Assembly: GCA_037176705.1 (NCBI GenBank)
Contig: CM073886.1
Location: 3,720,001 to 3,784,000 of the forward strand
Direction: 5' to 3'
DNA from: Molossus alvarezi
Lineage: Eukaryota; Chordata; Mammalia; Chiroptera; Molossidae
Length of the DNA: 64,000 nucleotides
Shown here: one piece after another, positions 24,501 to 35,982 of the stretch
How the letters are laid out: each line of letters opens with the position of its first letter
Numbering within the stretch: the stretch's first letter is position 1
The notes under the pieces: generated by a model
Told to the model about the DNA's origin: nothing
The model's database searches: none
The model's input: the letters and a program-made list of their open reading frames with translations, nothing else
Position numbers and translations under genes: made by a program

Positions 24501-24659
24501 TTGGCAACCTGGCTTACACTGTTTGCCCCGCCCTGGTGATTTCCTAAGGCCCTGCCCCACCCACCTTTTGGGCCCACCCAAGCTGTTTTCAAAGGCTACC
24601 ATAAGATCGGCCTTTCTTGGATCCTGCCTCAGAGTTTCCCCAAATCTCTCAAACAAGCA

Positions 24660-25030
24660 GCATCTCATACCTGAGCCCACCAGTGCACCTGGCACCATCA
24701 GGCCAGTGGACACCCTGTGTCAATAGAGACCAGTGCACAGTAGTGGAGCTGTCACGGTGCTGATTGCAGTACCCTGCAGTAGCAGCCCAATCAGAGTCAA
24801 GATATACTTCCAGCAACAGAGGGCTGGGGAGCAGACATCCATCCCCAGGAAACAGAAGCACAGACCAAAAGCAGACAACTCCCCCCCCCCAAAAAAAAAA
24901 AAAAAACTACAGCAAAGGCTGAGCAGGAGCTGAGCCCCACTGGGTAGCAGCACTCCTCAGCCACTAGTGATGGGACCGGGAGCTCCATAGGGCCCTGTGT
25001 GACCCAGCAGCCCGTAAGAGCAGTACGGAG
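24660..25030 (+). repeat. 5' UTR module shared by HAL1 and L1-1
   Basis: This part of the HAL1 5' UTR is clearly similar to 2,530-2,910 in the 5' UTR of L1-1. Shared words include CCAGTGGACACCCTGTG, CAGTAGTGGAGCTGTCA, GGGGAGCAGACATCCATCCC and ACTACAGCAAAGGCTGAGCA. The flanking HAL1 5' UTR instead resembles 738-2,100. A poly-C/poly-A stretch at 24,879-24,905 lies within it. Confidence 0.8.
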
Positions 25031-25690
25031 CCTGGGCTCAAGAGAAACCGGTCTCAGCGAGCCCATACCTCTCATTAAGTGGCCCCAGGCCTGGCACTAG
25101 AAGCAGCCAGCCTTGGTTCACAACTTGTTTTTTCCTGGACACCTCCAAGCCCAGCACAAGAAGCATCCATCTGCAGATCACTTTGTAGCTTATGTCTGGT
25201 GGCCCTGGGTAGAACACCAGGCAGTGGCTGACCTTGCCCCAGAGCCAGCACACCTGGTGGACAGCTTCAGACCACATTGAAACACCACCACCCAACCACC
25301 TCCACAAGTGACACACTCAATTAGTGGACTCAGTGGGTACCAGAGCCCTGCTGAAGTAAGTCTTGCTCTGTGTGTTGGGCCTCTACACAGCTGATCCTCC
25401 AAGCTAGTGGCTAGTGGGTACAGCCAGTCTTTGCAGCTAACCAGCCTGAGTAAACCCCTCCCATTGATGTGCCAACAGCAATCAAGACTCAATTACAAGA
25501 GAAGGGTGTACAGTCCACACTGGGGGTGCACCTCAAGGGCCCAGTTGGGGTAATCAGGGAGACTGTGCCACTGGATCCTACATGACACCTACAATATTAG
25601 GCCATCCTATGAAGCCTAGGAGGCAAATAAGTCTGCCTAATACATAGAAACAATCACAAGGAAGCAGCCAAAATAAGGAGACAAAGAAAC

Positions 25691-26620
25691 ATGTCCAAAA
25701 TGAAAGAAAAGAATAAAACTCCAGGAAAAGAACTAAACAAAATAGAGATAAGCAATATAACACATGAAAAGTTCAGATCACAGGTTATAAGGTTGCTCAG
25801 GGAACTTGGTGAGACATCCCAGGGACTTAGTGAGACCTTCAAGGAACTTAAGGAGACCTCTGAGGAACCTAGGGAGAACATCAACAACAAGGACCAGTCA
25901 GAAATTAAGGATGCACTAACTGAAATAAAGAATAATTCACAGGGAATTAATAGTAGAGTACCTAAAGCCAAGAAGCAAACCATTGATTTGGAATATAAGG
26001 AATCAGAAAACACCCAACGAGAATAGCAAAAAGAAAAAAAGAATGAGGATAGTGTAAGGAGCCTCTGGGACAACTTCAAACATGCCAACATTCGCATCAT
26101 AGGGATGCCTGAAGGAGAAGAGAGAGAGCAAGGAATTGAAAAACTATTTGAGACAATAATGATAGAAAACTTCCCTAACTTGGTGAAGGAAACTGACATA
26201 CAAGTCCAGGAAGCACAGAGAGTCCCAAACAAGTTGAACCCAAAGAGGTCCACACCAAAACACATAATCAAAATGCCAAAGGTTAAATACAAAGATAGAA
26301 TCTTAAAAGCAGTGAGAGAAAAGCAGTCTGTTACCTACAAAGGAACACCCATAAGAATGTCAGCTGATTTCTCAAAAGAAAGTTTGCAGGTCAGAAAGGA
26401 GTGGCAAGAAATAATTAAGGTGATGAAAAGCAATGATCTACAACCAAGATTACTCTGTCCTGCAAAACTATCATTTAGAATCGATGGCCATGTCAAGAGT
26501 TTCCCAGACAAGAAAAAGCTAAAGGAATTCATCACCACCAAACCAGTATTATATGAAATGTTGAAGGGTCTTCTTGAAGGTGAAGAAGAACAAAATTATG
26601 AACAACAAAATGGCAATTAA
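25691..26620 (+). pseudogene. HAL1 ORF1, one premature stop
   Basis: From ATG 25,691 ([20 protein letters not shown]) one frame runs to the stop at 26,618-26,620, 309 codons before it, broken only by a TAG at 26,024-26,026 (after ENTQRE). The N-terminal half is a coiled coil ([20 protein letters not shown]). The C-terminal half has [20 protein letters not shown] and the conserved [20 protein letters not shown] block of L1 ORF1p. No frameshift is seen. ORF1p is an RNA-binding chaperone of the element's RNP. If the amber is a recent C-to-T change from CAG, the source copy was fully coding. Confidence 0.9.
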
Positions 26621-28717
26621 TACATATCTATCAACATTTGAATTCACAAACAAAATGAGCAAGCAGAACAGAAACAGACTCATAGATGCAGAGAACTTTT
26701 TGTTGCTTGCCAGATGGGTAGGAGCGGGGGGGTGGGGGGTGAGAAAGATGAAGGAATTAAGAAATACAGATTGGTTGTTAGAGTAATGAACCTCAAAGGG
26801 AAAGGGGGAGGGAGGGTGGGATGAGATAAACCAAAGAACTTCTATGCATATATGCACAATAAATGGACACTGAAGATAGTGTGGGGAAGGCAGGAGGGGG
26901 CGATAATTGGGAGGAGGGGGTCAATGGGGAAAAAAAGGTAGAAACATCTGTAATACTTTCAACAATGAAGATGAGTTAAAAAAAAAAAAAAAAAGATACC
27001 TAGGAATAAACTTAACCAAGGAAGTCAAGGAACTCTTCACAGAAAACTGCAAGTCATTGAAAAAAAAATTATGGAAGATACAAAAATATGCCTTTCTCAT
27101 GGATTGAAAGAATTAACATCATTAAAATGCCCATACTACCCAAAGAAATCTAGAGAGTCAATGCAATCCCCATCAAAATACCAACGACATATTTCACAGA
27201 ACTAGAACAAATACTTCAAAAGTTCATATGGAACCAAATAAGACCCCAAATAGCCACAGGAATCTTGAAAAAGAAGGACAAAGTAGGTGGGATCACAATA
27301 CCGGATATCAGGTTATACTACAAAGCTACTGTAATCAAAACAGCCTGGTATTGGCACAAGAATGGGCATATAGATCAATGGAACAGAACAGAGATCCTGG
27401 AAATTGACCCAAGACATTATGCTCAATATTTGACAAAGGTGGCAAGAACATACAGTGGAGTAAAGACAGCCTTTTCAATAAATGGTGTTGGGTAAATTGG
27501 ACAGCTACATGCAAAAAAATTGAAACTACACCACTAAGTTACACCATACACAAGAATAAACTCAAAGTGGACAAAAGACTTAAATGTGACTCGTGAATCC
27601 ATAAAAATCCTAGAAAAAATGTAGGCAACAAAATTTCAGACATCATACGCAGCAGAGTTTTCAATGATACAATACCTGAGGCAAGAGAAACAAAGGAAAA
27701 AATGAACACATGTGACTACATCAAACTACAACGCTTCTGCACAGCAAAACAACCATCAAAATGGAAAGGGAACCCATTATATGGGAGAGAATAATGCCAA
27801 TGATATATCAGATAAGGTGTTAATTTCCAATATATAGAGAGTACTCAGACAACTCAATAAAAGAAAGAGAAAGAACCCAATTAATAAATGGGCAGAGGAA
27901 CTAAATAGACACCTCTTCAAACAGGACATACAAATGGCTAAGAGACATATGAAGAAATGCTCAACATCACTAATCATCAGAGAGACTCAAATTAAAACAA
28001 CAATGAGGTATCACCTCATACCTGTCAGAATGGCTGCCATCAACAAATCATCAAACAACAAGTGCTGGTAAGGGTGTGGAGAAAAGGGGACTCTAGTACA
28101 CTGCTGGTGTGAATTCAGACCAGTGCAGCCACTATGGAAAATAATATGGTGTTTCTTCAAAAAATAAAAAATTGAAATGCCATTTGTCTCAGTGATCTCA
28201 CTTCTAAGAATATACCCCAAGAAACCTAAAACACCAGTCAGAAAGAGTATATGTACCCCTATGTTTATAGCAGCACTATTTATAATCACTAATCTGGCAG
28301 CCCAATTGTCCATCAATAGATGAGTGGATAAAAACGCTGTGGTACAAATACACAATGGAGCATTATGCACCTATTAGAAAGAATAATCTCTTATCCTTTG
28401 AGACAACATGGAGAGACCTGGAGAGTATTATCCTAAGCAAAACAAGCAAATCAGAGAAAGACAAATATCACATGATTTCACTTAATTGTGGAATATAATG
28501 AACAAAACAAACTGATAAACAAAATAGACCCAGAGACATAGACGTAGGGTATAGACTGACAAACCTCAGAAGAGGCGATGGTGGGGGGAGGGAAGAGATA
28601 AACCACATAACTTATATACATGTATGTGTAACCAATGGACATAGACAACAATGCTGGGGACAGGGCGGGGTGGGGGGTGTCAATGGGAGAAAAAGCAGGA
28701 ACATCTATAATAAAAAA

Positions 28718-29760
28718 AATTTTTTTTAAATACCTTTACATGTGCTTCTACAAGAGACTCACTTCAGATGGAAAGGTATACAGACTGAAAGTAAAGAAAT
28801 AAAAAAGATATTTCATGAAAATGGAAACACAAAATAAAGCTAGGGTGGCAATACTTAAATAAATAAATAAATAAATAAACAAACAAACAAACTTCCAACA
28901 AACAAAAGTCCTGGACCAGATGCCTTCACAGGTGAATTATACCAAACATTCAAAGAAGAGCTAACACCTATCCTTCTCAAACTAGTCTAAAAAACTCAAG
29001 TGGAGGGATGACTCCCAAGTTCATTTTATGAAGCCAGCATTATCCTAATTTTAAAACCGGATAAAGACACTACAAAAAGAAAATTATAGGCTAGCATCCC
29101 TGATGAAAACAGATACAAAAATCCTCAACAATATATTAGCCAACTAAATCCATCAATACATTGAACATGGATTTATTCCTGGGATGGAAGGTTGGAACAA
29201 TATGTGCAAATCAATTAATGTGATATACTCCCTATCAGTAGATTGGGGAAAAATTTGACAAAGCCCAGCACCCATTTATGATTAAAACTCTCAACAGAGT
29301 GGAAATAGAGGGAACACAACTCAACATAATTAAAGCCATGTATGAATACGCACAGCGAACATTATCCTCAGTTGGGAAAAACTAAAGGCCTTTACCTTAA
29401 GATCAGGAACAAGACAGGGATATTTGCTTTTACCACTCTTTTTCAAGATAGTACTGGAAGTCCTAGCCACAGTAGTCAGAGAAGAGGAAGAAAGAAAATG
29501 CATCTACATTGAAAGGAAGAAGTAAAATGTCATTATTTGCAGACAACATTATACTGTGTATTGAGAACCCTAAAAATTTCATGAAAAGAACTACTAGAAC
29601 TGATCAATAAATTCAGGAAAGTAGCAGGATATAAATTAAATATCCAGAAATGGCATTTTTATACTCCAATAATGAACTCTCAGAAAAACTAAGAAGAAAA
29701 ACCCATTTACATTTGTATGAAAAAATAAAATACGTCGGAATAAACTTAATCTAGGAGGTA
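28718..29760 (+). mobile_element. Old L1 ORF2 fragment
   Basis: More diverged than L1-1 to L1-4. It starts in the endonuclease region (CFYKRLTSDGKVYRLKVK-like), jumps at a (TAAA)n-(CAAA)n stretch at 28,855-28,892 to the RT start ([20 protein letters not shown]), and runs through the RT core to about 29,755. Frames are broken throughout. The microsatellite marks an internal deletion of roughly 1 kb. Confidence 0.75.
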
Positions 29761-30440
29761 AAAAGCCCAATGGTTGCCAGAGGGGACAGGGTTTGGGGCA
29801 CTGGGTCAAAAAGGTGACGGGATTGAGACATTTGTATTAGTAGTTATAGAATAGTCATGGGAATGTAAGGTACAGCATAGAAAATATAGTCAATAATATT
29901 GCAGTATCAATGCATGGTGCCAGGATAGACATATGGCAGGATGTAGAACAAGCCTCAACGAATGTAAAAGACTGCAATGACACACAGGAACATTTCTGAA
30001 TTATAATGATGGAAATTATAAATTAACAAAGAAAATTTGGAAGTTCAAAAAATTTTGGAAATTAAAATCATTTCTAAATACCGTGGTGAAAGAAGAAGTC
30101 ACAGAGAAAATTAGGAAATACTTTGACATGAATGAAAATGAAGGCATAACACACGAAATGTATGAGATGCAGCTGAAGCAGTGCTTAGAAGGGAAATTTA
30201 TAGCTGTAAATACCTACATTAGAAAAAGAAAGTTCTCAACTAAGCAATCTAAACTTTTACCTTAACGTATTCAAAAAGGAAAAGCAAACTAAACCCAGAG
30301 CAAGTAGAGGAAGGAAAAAATAGAATTAATGAAACCAAATATTTGGTTCTTTGAAAATATCAATAAAAAATGGACAAACCTTTAGCTATACTGACCAGGA
30401 GAAAAACAGAGATGACTGAAATTACTAAAATCAGGAATGA
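29761..30440 (+). mobile_element. Old L1 fragments
   Basis: 29,761-30,000 has a GGTTGCCAGAGG motif and text typical of the 3' end of ancient L1. 30,040-30,440 is an ORF2 piece upstream of RT (EKIRKYFDMNENEG, EGKFIAVNTYIRKRK at 30,100-30,230). The order is not collinear, so at least two separate pieces are joined. Confidence 0.55.
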
Positions 30441-31265
30441 AAGGTCCATGACAGAGACTAGAAGTCAATGGGGGGTGATGAGCCAAAGAGTTTCATTTTA
30501 ATGCATCTAAAATTAGAATACATTAATAAAAATGAGAACATCTGAAATACAATAATGGATAGGACTGCAGGACAACAGGGGTGATTTGGGACATATGGTC
30601 ACTCATGTTGTAATGGACAACTCTGAACACAGTTATCCTCTTGGTAGTGTGTGTTTTTAAAGTGTGATTAAGGCATCATCTGGTTTAAAGTGATATTTTC
30701 CCCATTAAACATAAATAATTATCACAGTAATGGATAAAATGTTAGGTAAATTTTAAAAAACTATTTTAGATTATTATGTGTTACCTGCTCCAACTAAAAT
30801 TTAAAATTTTTAATAATAATAGTTTTATTGTCTGGATTTTCAGTTTTAAAAGCATCTACTCTAGTCTAGGGCAGGACACAATTTATAACATAATTCGTAA
30901 ATGTTGTCAATGCTGGATTGTTCTATTTGAACAAACTTTTTAGTGTTTTTATTACCTGAGTGATTTTTATTCATTAGTAAAGTTGAAAAGTTGAACATAC
31001 AGATAATAAAACAAAAAATAAAAAATTATTTCTAATCTCTTTACTCCAAAGATAACAATTGATATTTTCTAGAATTTTTCTTTGTGTGAGATATTACTAA
31101 TTTTTCTTTTTTAGGTGGAGCATATAAGAGAATTTAATGTATTCTTATTGCAACTTTTCTGTAGGTTTGGATTTTTGCAAAATAAAAATTTAAAACTACA
31201 GAAAAAATATCTCTCTTCTGAATATACCACTAATATCATAAAAGCATTGATTTTTCTTAAAGCTT
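30441..31265. other. Intron, nothing recognised
   Basis: AT-rich intronic sequence with short A and T runs. I see no exon, RNA gene or clear repeat boundary. Confidence 0.5.
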
Positions 31266-31975
31266 GGGTTTTAATATTAGTTTCATTTTTATTAAATTTA
31301 TTGGGCTAAATTGGATAAAAACATAAATTTCAAGTGTACACCTTTTTAATGCAACTGTATGCTCTAGCGTGTGCTTACCACCTGAAGTCTAGTCTCCGTG
31401 CATCACCTTATATTTGATTTCCTTTACCTTCTTCATCCACCCCCCACTCCCCTTCTCCTCTTGTAACCATTATCCCATTGTCTGTATGTATGAATTTGTT
31501 CCTTTTTGTTTTATATGCCACAGATGAGTGTAATCACACGGTTCTTGTCTTTTTCCATGTGATTTACTTCACTTAGCATAATACTTTCAAGATCTATCCA
31601 TGTTGTGGCAAATGGTAATATTTCATGTTTATATATGTAACATACCTTCTTTAATCATACATTGAAGAACACTTGGGTTGTTTCCATGTGTTGGCTATTG
31701 TAAATAATGCTGCAGTGAACATATATGTCCATCTTTATTAAAAGTGTTTTCAAAAATTTCAGATAGATACCCAGAAAGAAGATTGCTGGGTCATATGGTA
31801 GCTCTATCCTTTGTTTTTTTAGAAACCTCCATACTGATTTTTCATAGTCGCTGCACCAATTTACATTCCCACCAGCAGTGTATGAGGGTTTCCTTTTCTT
31901 CACATCCTCTCCAACATTCGTTATTTCCTGTCTTACTGATAACAGCCATTCTAATGGGTATGAGGTGCTGAGATA
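31266..31975 (-). mobile_element. Old L1 3' end, antisense
   Basis: Antisense ORF2 C-terminus and 3' UTR. On the minus strand one reads [40 protein letters not shown] and MDIYVHCSIIYNSQHMETT, the standard L1 ORF2 tail. It ends about 110 bp before the exon 2 acceptor, so an old insertion borders the splice site. Confidence 0.75.
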
Positions 31976-32082
31976 TAATGAGTAATCTATAAGTATATTT
32001 TGAAGTTGAGGTGCTAATGAACAGTTTGTTGTCATGTTCCTTCACAAAAACTAAGTTCCTGTTGTCTTCTGCTTGCTTCTAG

Positions 32083-32237
32083 GTCTCTATCCTGCTACCA
32101 GAGGAGAGGCCTATGTTAATGGATATGCTATCTCAAAGCAGATAGTCCAGGTCAGGAAAAGCTTGGGCTTGTGTCCCCAGAAGGACTCATTGTTTAATTA
32201 CTTGACAGTGTCAGAACACCTTTATTTCTATGGTGTG
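32083..32237 (+). CDS. ABCA-like exon 2 of window: NBD1 Q-loop
   Basis: Acceptor AG is at 32,081-32,082, the donor is GTAAGC at 32,238. It joins exon 1 across a split glycine codon (G|GT), giving [19 protein letters not shown]. The segment [11 protein letters not shown] contains the Q-loop glutamine (CAG at 32,178), which couples ATP binding to the membrane domains. Most ABCA family members have CPQHD here, so lysine replaces histidine. The exon ends in phase 0 after HLYFYGV. The intron separating it from exon 1 is 22 kb and nearly all retrotransposon. Confidence 0.95.
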
Positions 32238-32476
32238 GTAAGCCAAAGATGTATTCCTTTGTTCCCACTCTATTTATGTACTTAAGATAGATTACCTACT
32301 ATCAATATCTTTATTCTTAGAAAGTTCAAAAATTTATTTTTGATGAATTTTTCTTTAAACATAAAGAGAGGCAAAGGGAAGAAGATGTTGTGTCGATGAT
32401 GTAAGAAAAGAGCTGGTGCAACATGTTTCTGGCAAGAAGTTGGAAGCACCATGTGAACTCTGCCTTCTTTTTCCAG

Positions 32477-32632
32477 ATAAAAGGAATCCCTCGAAAAATT
32501 TACCATATGGAAATGGAGCGTATACTGTCTGCTTTTAACCTGCTAGAAAAGCGAAATGCATTTTCAAAGTCACTGAGTGGAGGAATGAAGCGCATACTCT
32601 CCATCATTATAGCACTTATGGGGAACTCCAAG
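32477..32632 (+). CDS. ABCA-like exon 3 of window: NBD1 ABC signature
   Basis: Acceptor AG is at 32,475-32,476, the donor is GTAAAA at 32,633, and both ends are phase 0 (52 codons). The exon starts IKGIPRK and carries the ABC signature LSGGMKR, with LSGG at 32,573-32,584. This motif contacts ATP bound to the other nucleotide-binding domain. The IALMGNSK end leads directly into Walker B in exon 4. Length and position match the equivalent ABCA3 exon. Confidence 0.95.
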
Positions 32633-32690
32633 GTAAAAGTAAAATAAAAGCTAAACATGGATCCCCACTGAAGCTGTTCTAAAAAAACAG

Positions 32691-32692
<2 letters not shown>

Positions 32693-32732
<40 letters not shown>
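32693..32732. repeat. (CA)n microsatellite
   Basis: Twenty CA units in the intron between exons 3 and 4, about 60 bp from the exon 3 donor. Confidence 0.95.
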
Positions 32733-32735
<3 letters not shown>

Positions 32736-33013
32736 CAGCTGACACAAACCCAAGAGTTGTAACTAACACTCTAAAAGGAGCCTCCCAAATCCCAGATGGA
32801 TTCACATTATCAACTTTGTTGGTGTAAAACAGTCATAGGTTTGGAATCAATCTAGCATTCCTAATTCAATTTTAGTCTAAACTTATTATCTTAGCTCAGT
32901 TGGACAAGTGACTGAAATAGCAAAAACAGAATAAGCCTCATGACTGTAAGACCCTAGTGGTACTAATATATAATGTTTAACTATGGTCATGGAATTGTTC
33001 TTTTGGTCTCTAG

Positions 33014-33224
33014 GTGGTGATACTTGATGAGCCCACAGCTTGCATGGACCCCGCCTCAAAGAGGGCCACCTGGGATTTCCTTCAACGGTATAAACGGAAC
33101 TGTACCATCTTACTGACCACCCACTACATGGATGAAGCTGACATCCTGGGTGACCGCATAGCCATCATGGTGAACGGAACTTTGCGATGCTGTGGCTCTT
33201 CACTTTTCCTCAAAAAGATATATG
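33014..33224 (+). CDS. ABCA-like exon 4 of window: Walker B and H-loop
   Basis: Acceptor AG is at 33,012-33,013. The exon opens with Walker B VVILDEPT (33,014-33,037), which includes the catalytic glutamate. A D-loop-like CMDP and the H-loop histidine follow ([11 protein letters not shown], His codon 33,122-33,124), and it closes with [11 protein letters not shown], typical of ABCA NBD1. The end is phase 1. The 3' boundary is set by homology and by frame with exon 5. The donor used would be GTCTGA, which is weak. A poor donor could mean alternative splicing, but the coding frame is clean. Confidence 0.92.
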
Positions 33225-33520
33225 GTCTGACTCCCTTTAATCATTCTTTGGATATCGATGTCTTAATATTATTCCAACATAGTTTTTATGGCTGTTGATA
33301 CTTTAATATTATTTAACATAACTTTTGCTGTTATTTTTCTATCTACCAAAAACTTCAGTGATTCCCTCTGTTCCTTTAATTGTGCTCAGCTATGAGCCCT
33401 TTGAAATAATGGTCATATTTTAGTTTTTCAAAATTATTGCATTATCCCGATTTTATATTCATTTCTTTTATATGGCATCTACTTAAATTGTAAGTTGCCC
33501 AACTGCAGTTGGGCTTTTAA

Positions 33521-33550
33521 TGAGATAGGTAGGTAGGTAGGTAGATAGAT
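33521..33550. repeat. (GGTA/GATA)n microsatellite
   Basis: Short tetranucleotide run of GATA and GGTA units in the intron after exon 4. A 26-base T run follows at 33,700-33,725. Confidence 0.85.
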
Positions 33551-33554
33551 TCCA

Positions 33555-34857
33555 GTAATTTACCTTTAACCCCATTCCATCTATTCCCTTTCTCCAGAGG
33601 CAACTGCCTTTTAATTTTCATCACCATACATTATTTTTTCCTGTTCTTGAAAATCATATAAATGAATTATACACAATAATTTTTGTTTCTGTGGTGTTGG
33701 TTTTTTTTTTTTTTTTTTTTTTTTTACCTCAGACAGTATTTTGAGGTTCATCTTTATTGCTGCATGTATCAGTAGTACATACGCTCTACTCTTCATGGAT
33801 TTTAGGTTGTTTAAGGTCATTTCCAGTTTTCAAATATCATGAATGAATATGTTGTAAGGGTGAAAATATGTAGGCATGTAGTTACTTGGTCAATTATTAA
33901 GTGTATTTCTGCCAAAAGATTCTCCAAAGTGCTTGTATTATTTTACACCTACCAGTGTGTTTGAAAAATCAACTTGCTCTATATCCACACAAATATTTTG
34001 TTGCCGTCTTTGGATTTTAGCTGTTTACAGAATGGAAAACAATATTTTTTATTATTTTAACTTCCAGTTTTCTTAGGAATAATTACATTTAGTACATTTT
34101 TATGTACAACTTGGCTTTTTGTATAATTTACTCTGTGAAGTATAAACGTTGGTTGGTTATGTTTTTTATTCTTCATTTCCAATTCATATATTCCAAAACT
34201 CAGTCCTTTGTCAGGTATATCTATTGTGAATATTTCTCCAAATGTATTGCTTGCCTATTCATTTTGTTGTTGTTGTTTGCTGGTATCGTTTGATGAGCAT
34301 ACATTTTTAATTTTTAAAAGTCAAGTTTATCAATTATTTTCCATTTTTGGCCTATACTTTTAAGAAAACCATTGCTTATATAAAGGTTGCAAAGATATTC
34401 TCTTATATTTTATTCTGAATTGTATGGTTCTAGTTTCTAAAAGTTTATGATATATTTTAAGTGAATTTTTTTTTTGTGAGTGGTGTTAGGTAAGTTTTGA
34501 TGTTGATTTTTTTTTCATCTGAGAATCCAGATCCATTTGTGGAAAGCACACTCCTTTTTCTGTTAAGTTAGTACTTAACAGAAAAAAATCAATTGACTGT
34601 TTATATGTAGGTCTACTTTTGGGTTTTCTATTTCATTGATCTAGGTCTATCTTTTTACAAATACTCCAGTCATGAACACTGTGTGTTTATAGTAAGTCTT
34701 GAAAACAAGTAATGTCTATCCACTTAATTTATCTCTTTTTCAAAATTAGTTCACCTGTTTTAGGCCCTTTTTAGTTTTATATAAATTTTAGGGTCATTTT
34801 GTCAAATTCTACAAAAAAGCATGGTAGGATTTTGATTGGAATTGCTATGAATCTTTT
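33555..34857 (-). mobile_element. Old L1, antisense
   Basis: Antisense L1 3' UTR and C-terminal ORF2 of an ancient family: CATTGATCTAGGTCTATC, then GTTTATAGTAAGTCTTGAAAA and TTGATTGGAATTGCTATGAA near 34,640-34,850 are the usual ORF2 words in reverse. It stops at 34,857, where a younger antisense L1 begins. Confidence 0.6.
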
Positions 34858-35274
34858 TATTTATTTTTTAGTTTTCTTACAGATGTTTCCCTTGTTCCCC
34901 CATTTGCATCCTCCTCCCATCCCCTCCCATTCCATTCCCAGCATTGTTGTTCCTGTCCTTGTTTACACATACATGCGTAAAAGTTCTGTGGTTTATCTCT
35001 TCCTTCCCCCCAAATAGACCTCTTCTGAGGTTTGTCAGTCTGCACCCCACTTCCATGTCTCTGGGTGTGTTTTGTTCCTCAGCTTGTTTTGTTCATTATA
35101 TTTCACAGATAAGTGAGATCATGTGATATTTGTCTTTCTCTGATTGGCTTGTTTCACTTAAAATAATACTCTCCAGATCCTTCCATATCATCTCAAAGAA
35201 TAACAGATCTTTCTTTCTTACAGCTGCATAGTATTACATTGTGTATATGTACCACAGCTTTTTTATTCACTCAT

Positions 35275-35982
35275 CTATAGATGAACAATTGGGCTGTTTC
35301 CAGATCTTAGTGATTGTGTAAATATTGCTGCTATAAACATAGGGGTACATACATTTTTTCTGATTGGTGTCTCAGGCTTCTTAGGATATATTCCTAGAAG
35401 TGGGATCACTGGGAAACACCATGTTATTTTCCATAGTGGCTGCACCAGTCTGCATTGCCACCAGCAGTGTATTAGAGTCCTCTTTTGTCCACACCCTCGC
35501 CAACGCTTGTTTGATGATTGGTTGATGATGGCCATTCTGACAGGTGTGAGGTGATACCTCATTGTTTTAATTTGCATCTCTCTGATGATTAGTGATGTTG
35601 AGCATTTCTTTATATGTCTCTTAGCCATTTGTATGTCCAGTTTGGAGAGGTGTCTATTTAGTTTTTCTGCCCATTTTTTAATTGGGTTCTGTATCTTCCT
35701 TTTGTTGAGTTGTATGAACATTCTCTGTATATTGGAAATTAACTCCTTATCTGATATATCATTGGCAATTATACTCTCCCATACAGTGGGTAGCCTTTCC
35801 ATTTTGATGATTGTATCTTTTGCTGTGCAGAAGCGTTTGAGTTTGATGTAGTCCCAAGTGTTTATTTTCTCCTTTGTTTCTGTTGCCTTAGGTGATGTAT
35901 AAGTGAAAATTCCAAAGTGTATGATGCCTGAAATTTTCTTACCTACATTTTCTTCCAGGATTTTTAGAGATTCATGAGTCAC
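35275..35982 (-). pseudogene. L1-A ORF2 C-terminal fragment
   Basis: 235-codon open stretch on the minus strand. It has [60 protein letters not shown] (the C-terminal cysteine motif of L1 ORF2p) and a [20 protein letters not shown] end. The cysteine domain binds RNA in L1. Broken upstream and downstream. Confidence 0.8.

Larger units (their letters stand above)
23873..26992 (+). mobile_element. HAL1 (half-L1) retrotransposon
   Basis: A 3.1-kb element inserted in L1-4 ORF2. It is flanked by a 16-bp duplication, AAGATACTTAGGAATA at 23,857-23,872 and AAGATACCTAGGAATA at 26,993-27,008 (one mismatch). It begins GGAGGTGGGTCAAGATGGCG, has a long 5' UTR (to about 25,690), one ORF1, then a 3' UTR of about 350 bp with a G-rich stretch and a poly-A end (26,977-26,994). 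There is no ORF2. This is the structure of HAL1, which must use L1 enzymes in trans. Confidence 0.9.
19866..28717 (+). mobile_element. L1 (L1-4), split by a nested HAL1
   Basis: Starts ATTCCAAAATGACAACAGAG. 5' UTR to about 20,696, degenerate ORF1 20,697-21,560, ORF2 from about 21,573. ORF2 is interrupted at 23,873-26,992 by a HAL1 and resumes with the duplicated AAGATACCTAGGAATA. The C-terminal end with [18 protein letters not shown] words lies at 28,060-28,110, and the 3' UTR ends with an A-rich tail near 28,710. Without the insert it is about 5.7 kb. Many frameshifts and stops are present. Confidence 0.88.

Noticed and set aside
24173..24713. Overlapping 139- and 148-codon antisense frames
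   Set aside because: They lie in the HAL1 5' UTR in GC-richer sequence, in different frames, with no recognisable domain.
25654..26292. 212-codon antisense frame
   Set aside because: It is the complement of the HAL1 ORF1 coiled coil, a usual shadow of Lys/Glu-rich sequence.
31115..31309. 64-codon + frame in the intron before exon 2
   Set aside because: AT-rich low-complexity composition, no known motif, runs into an antisense old L1.
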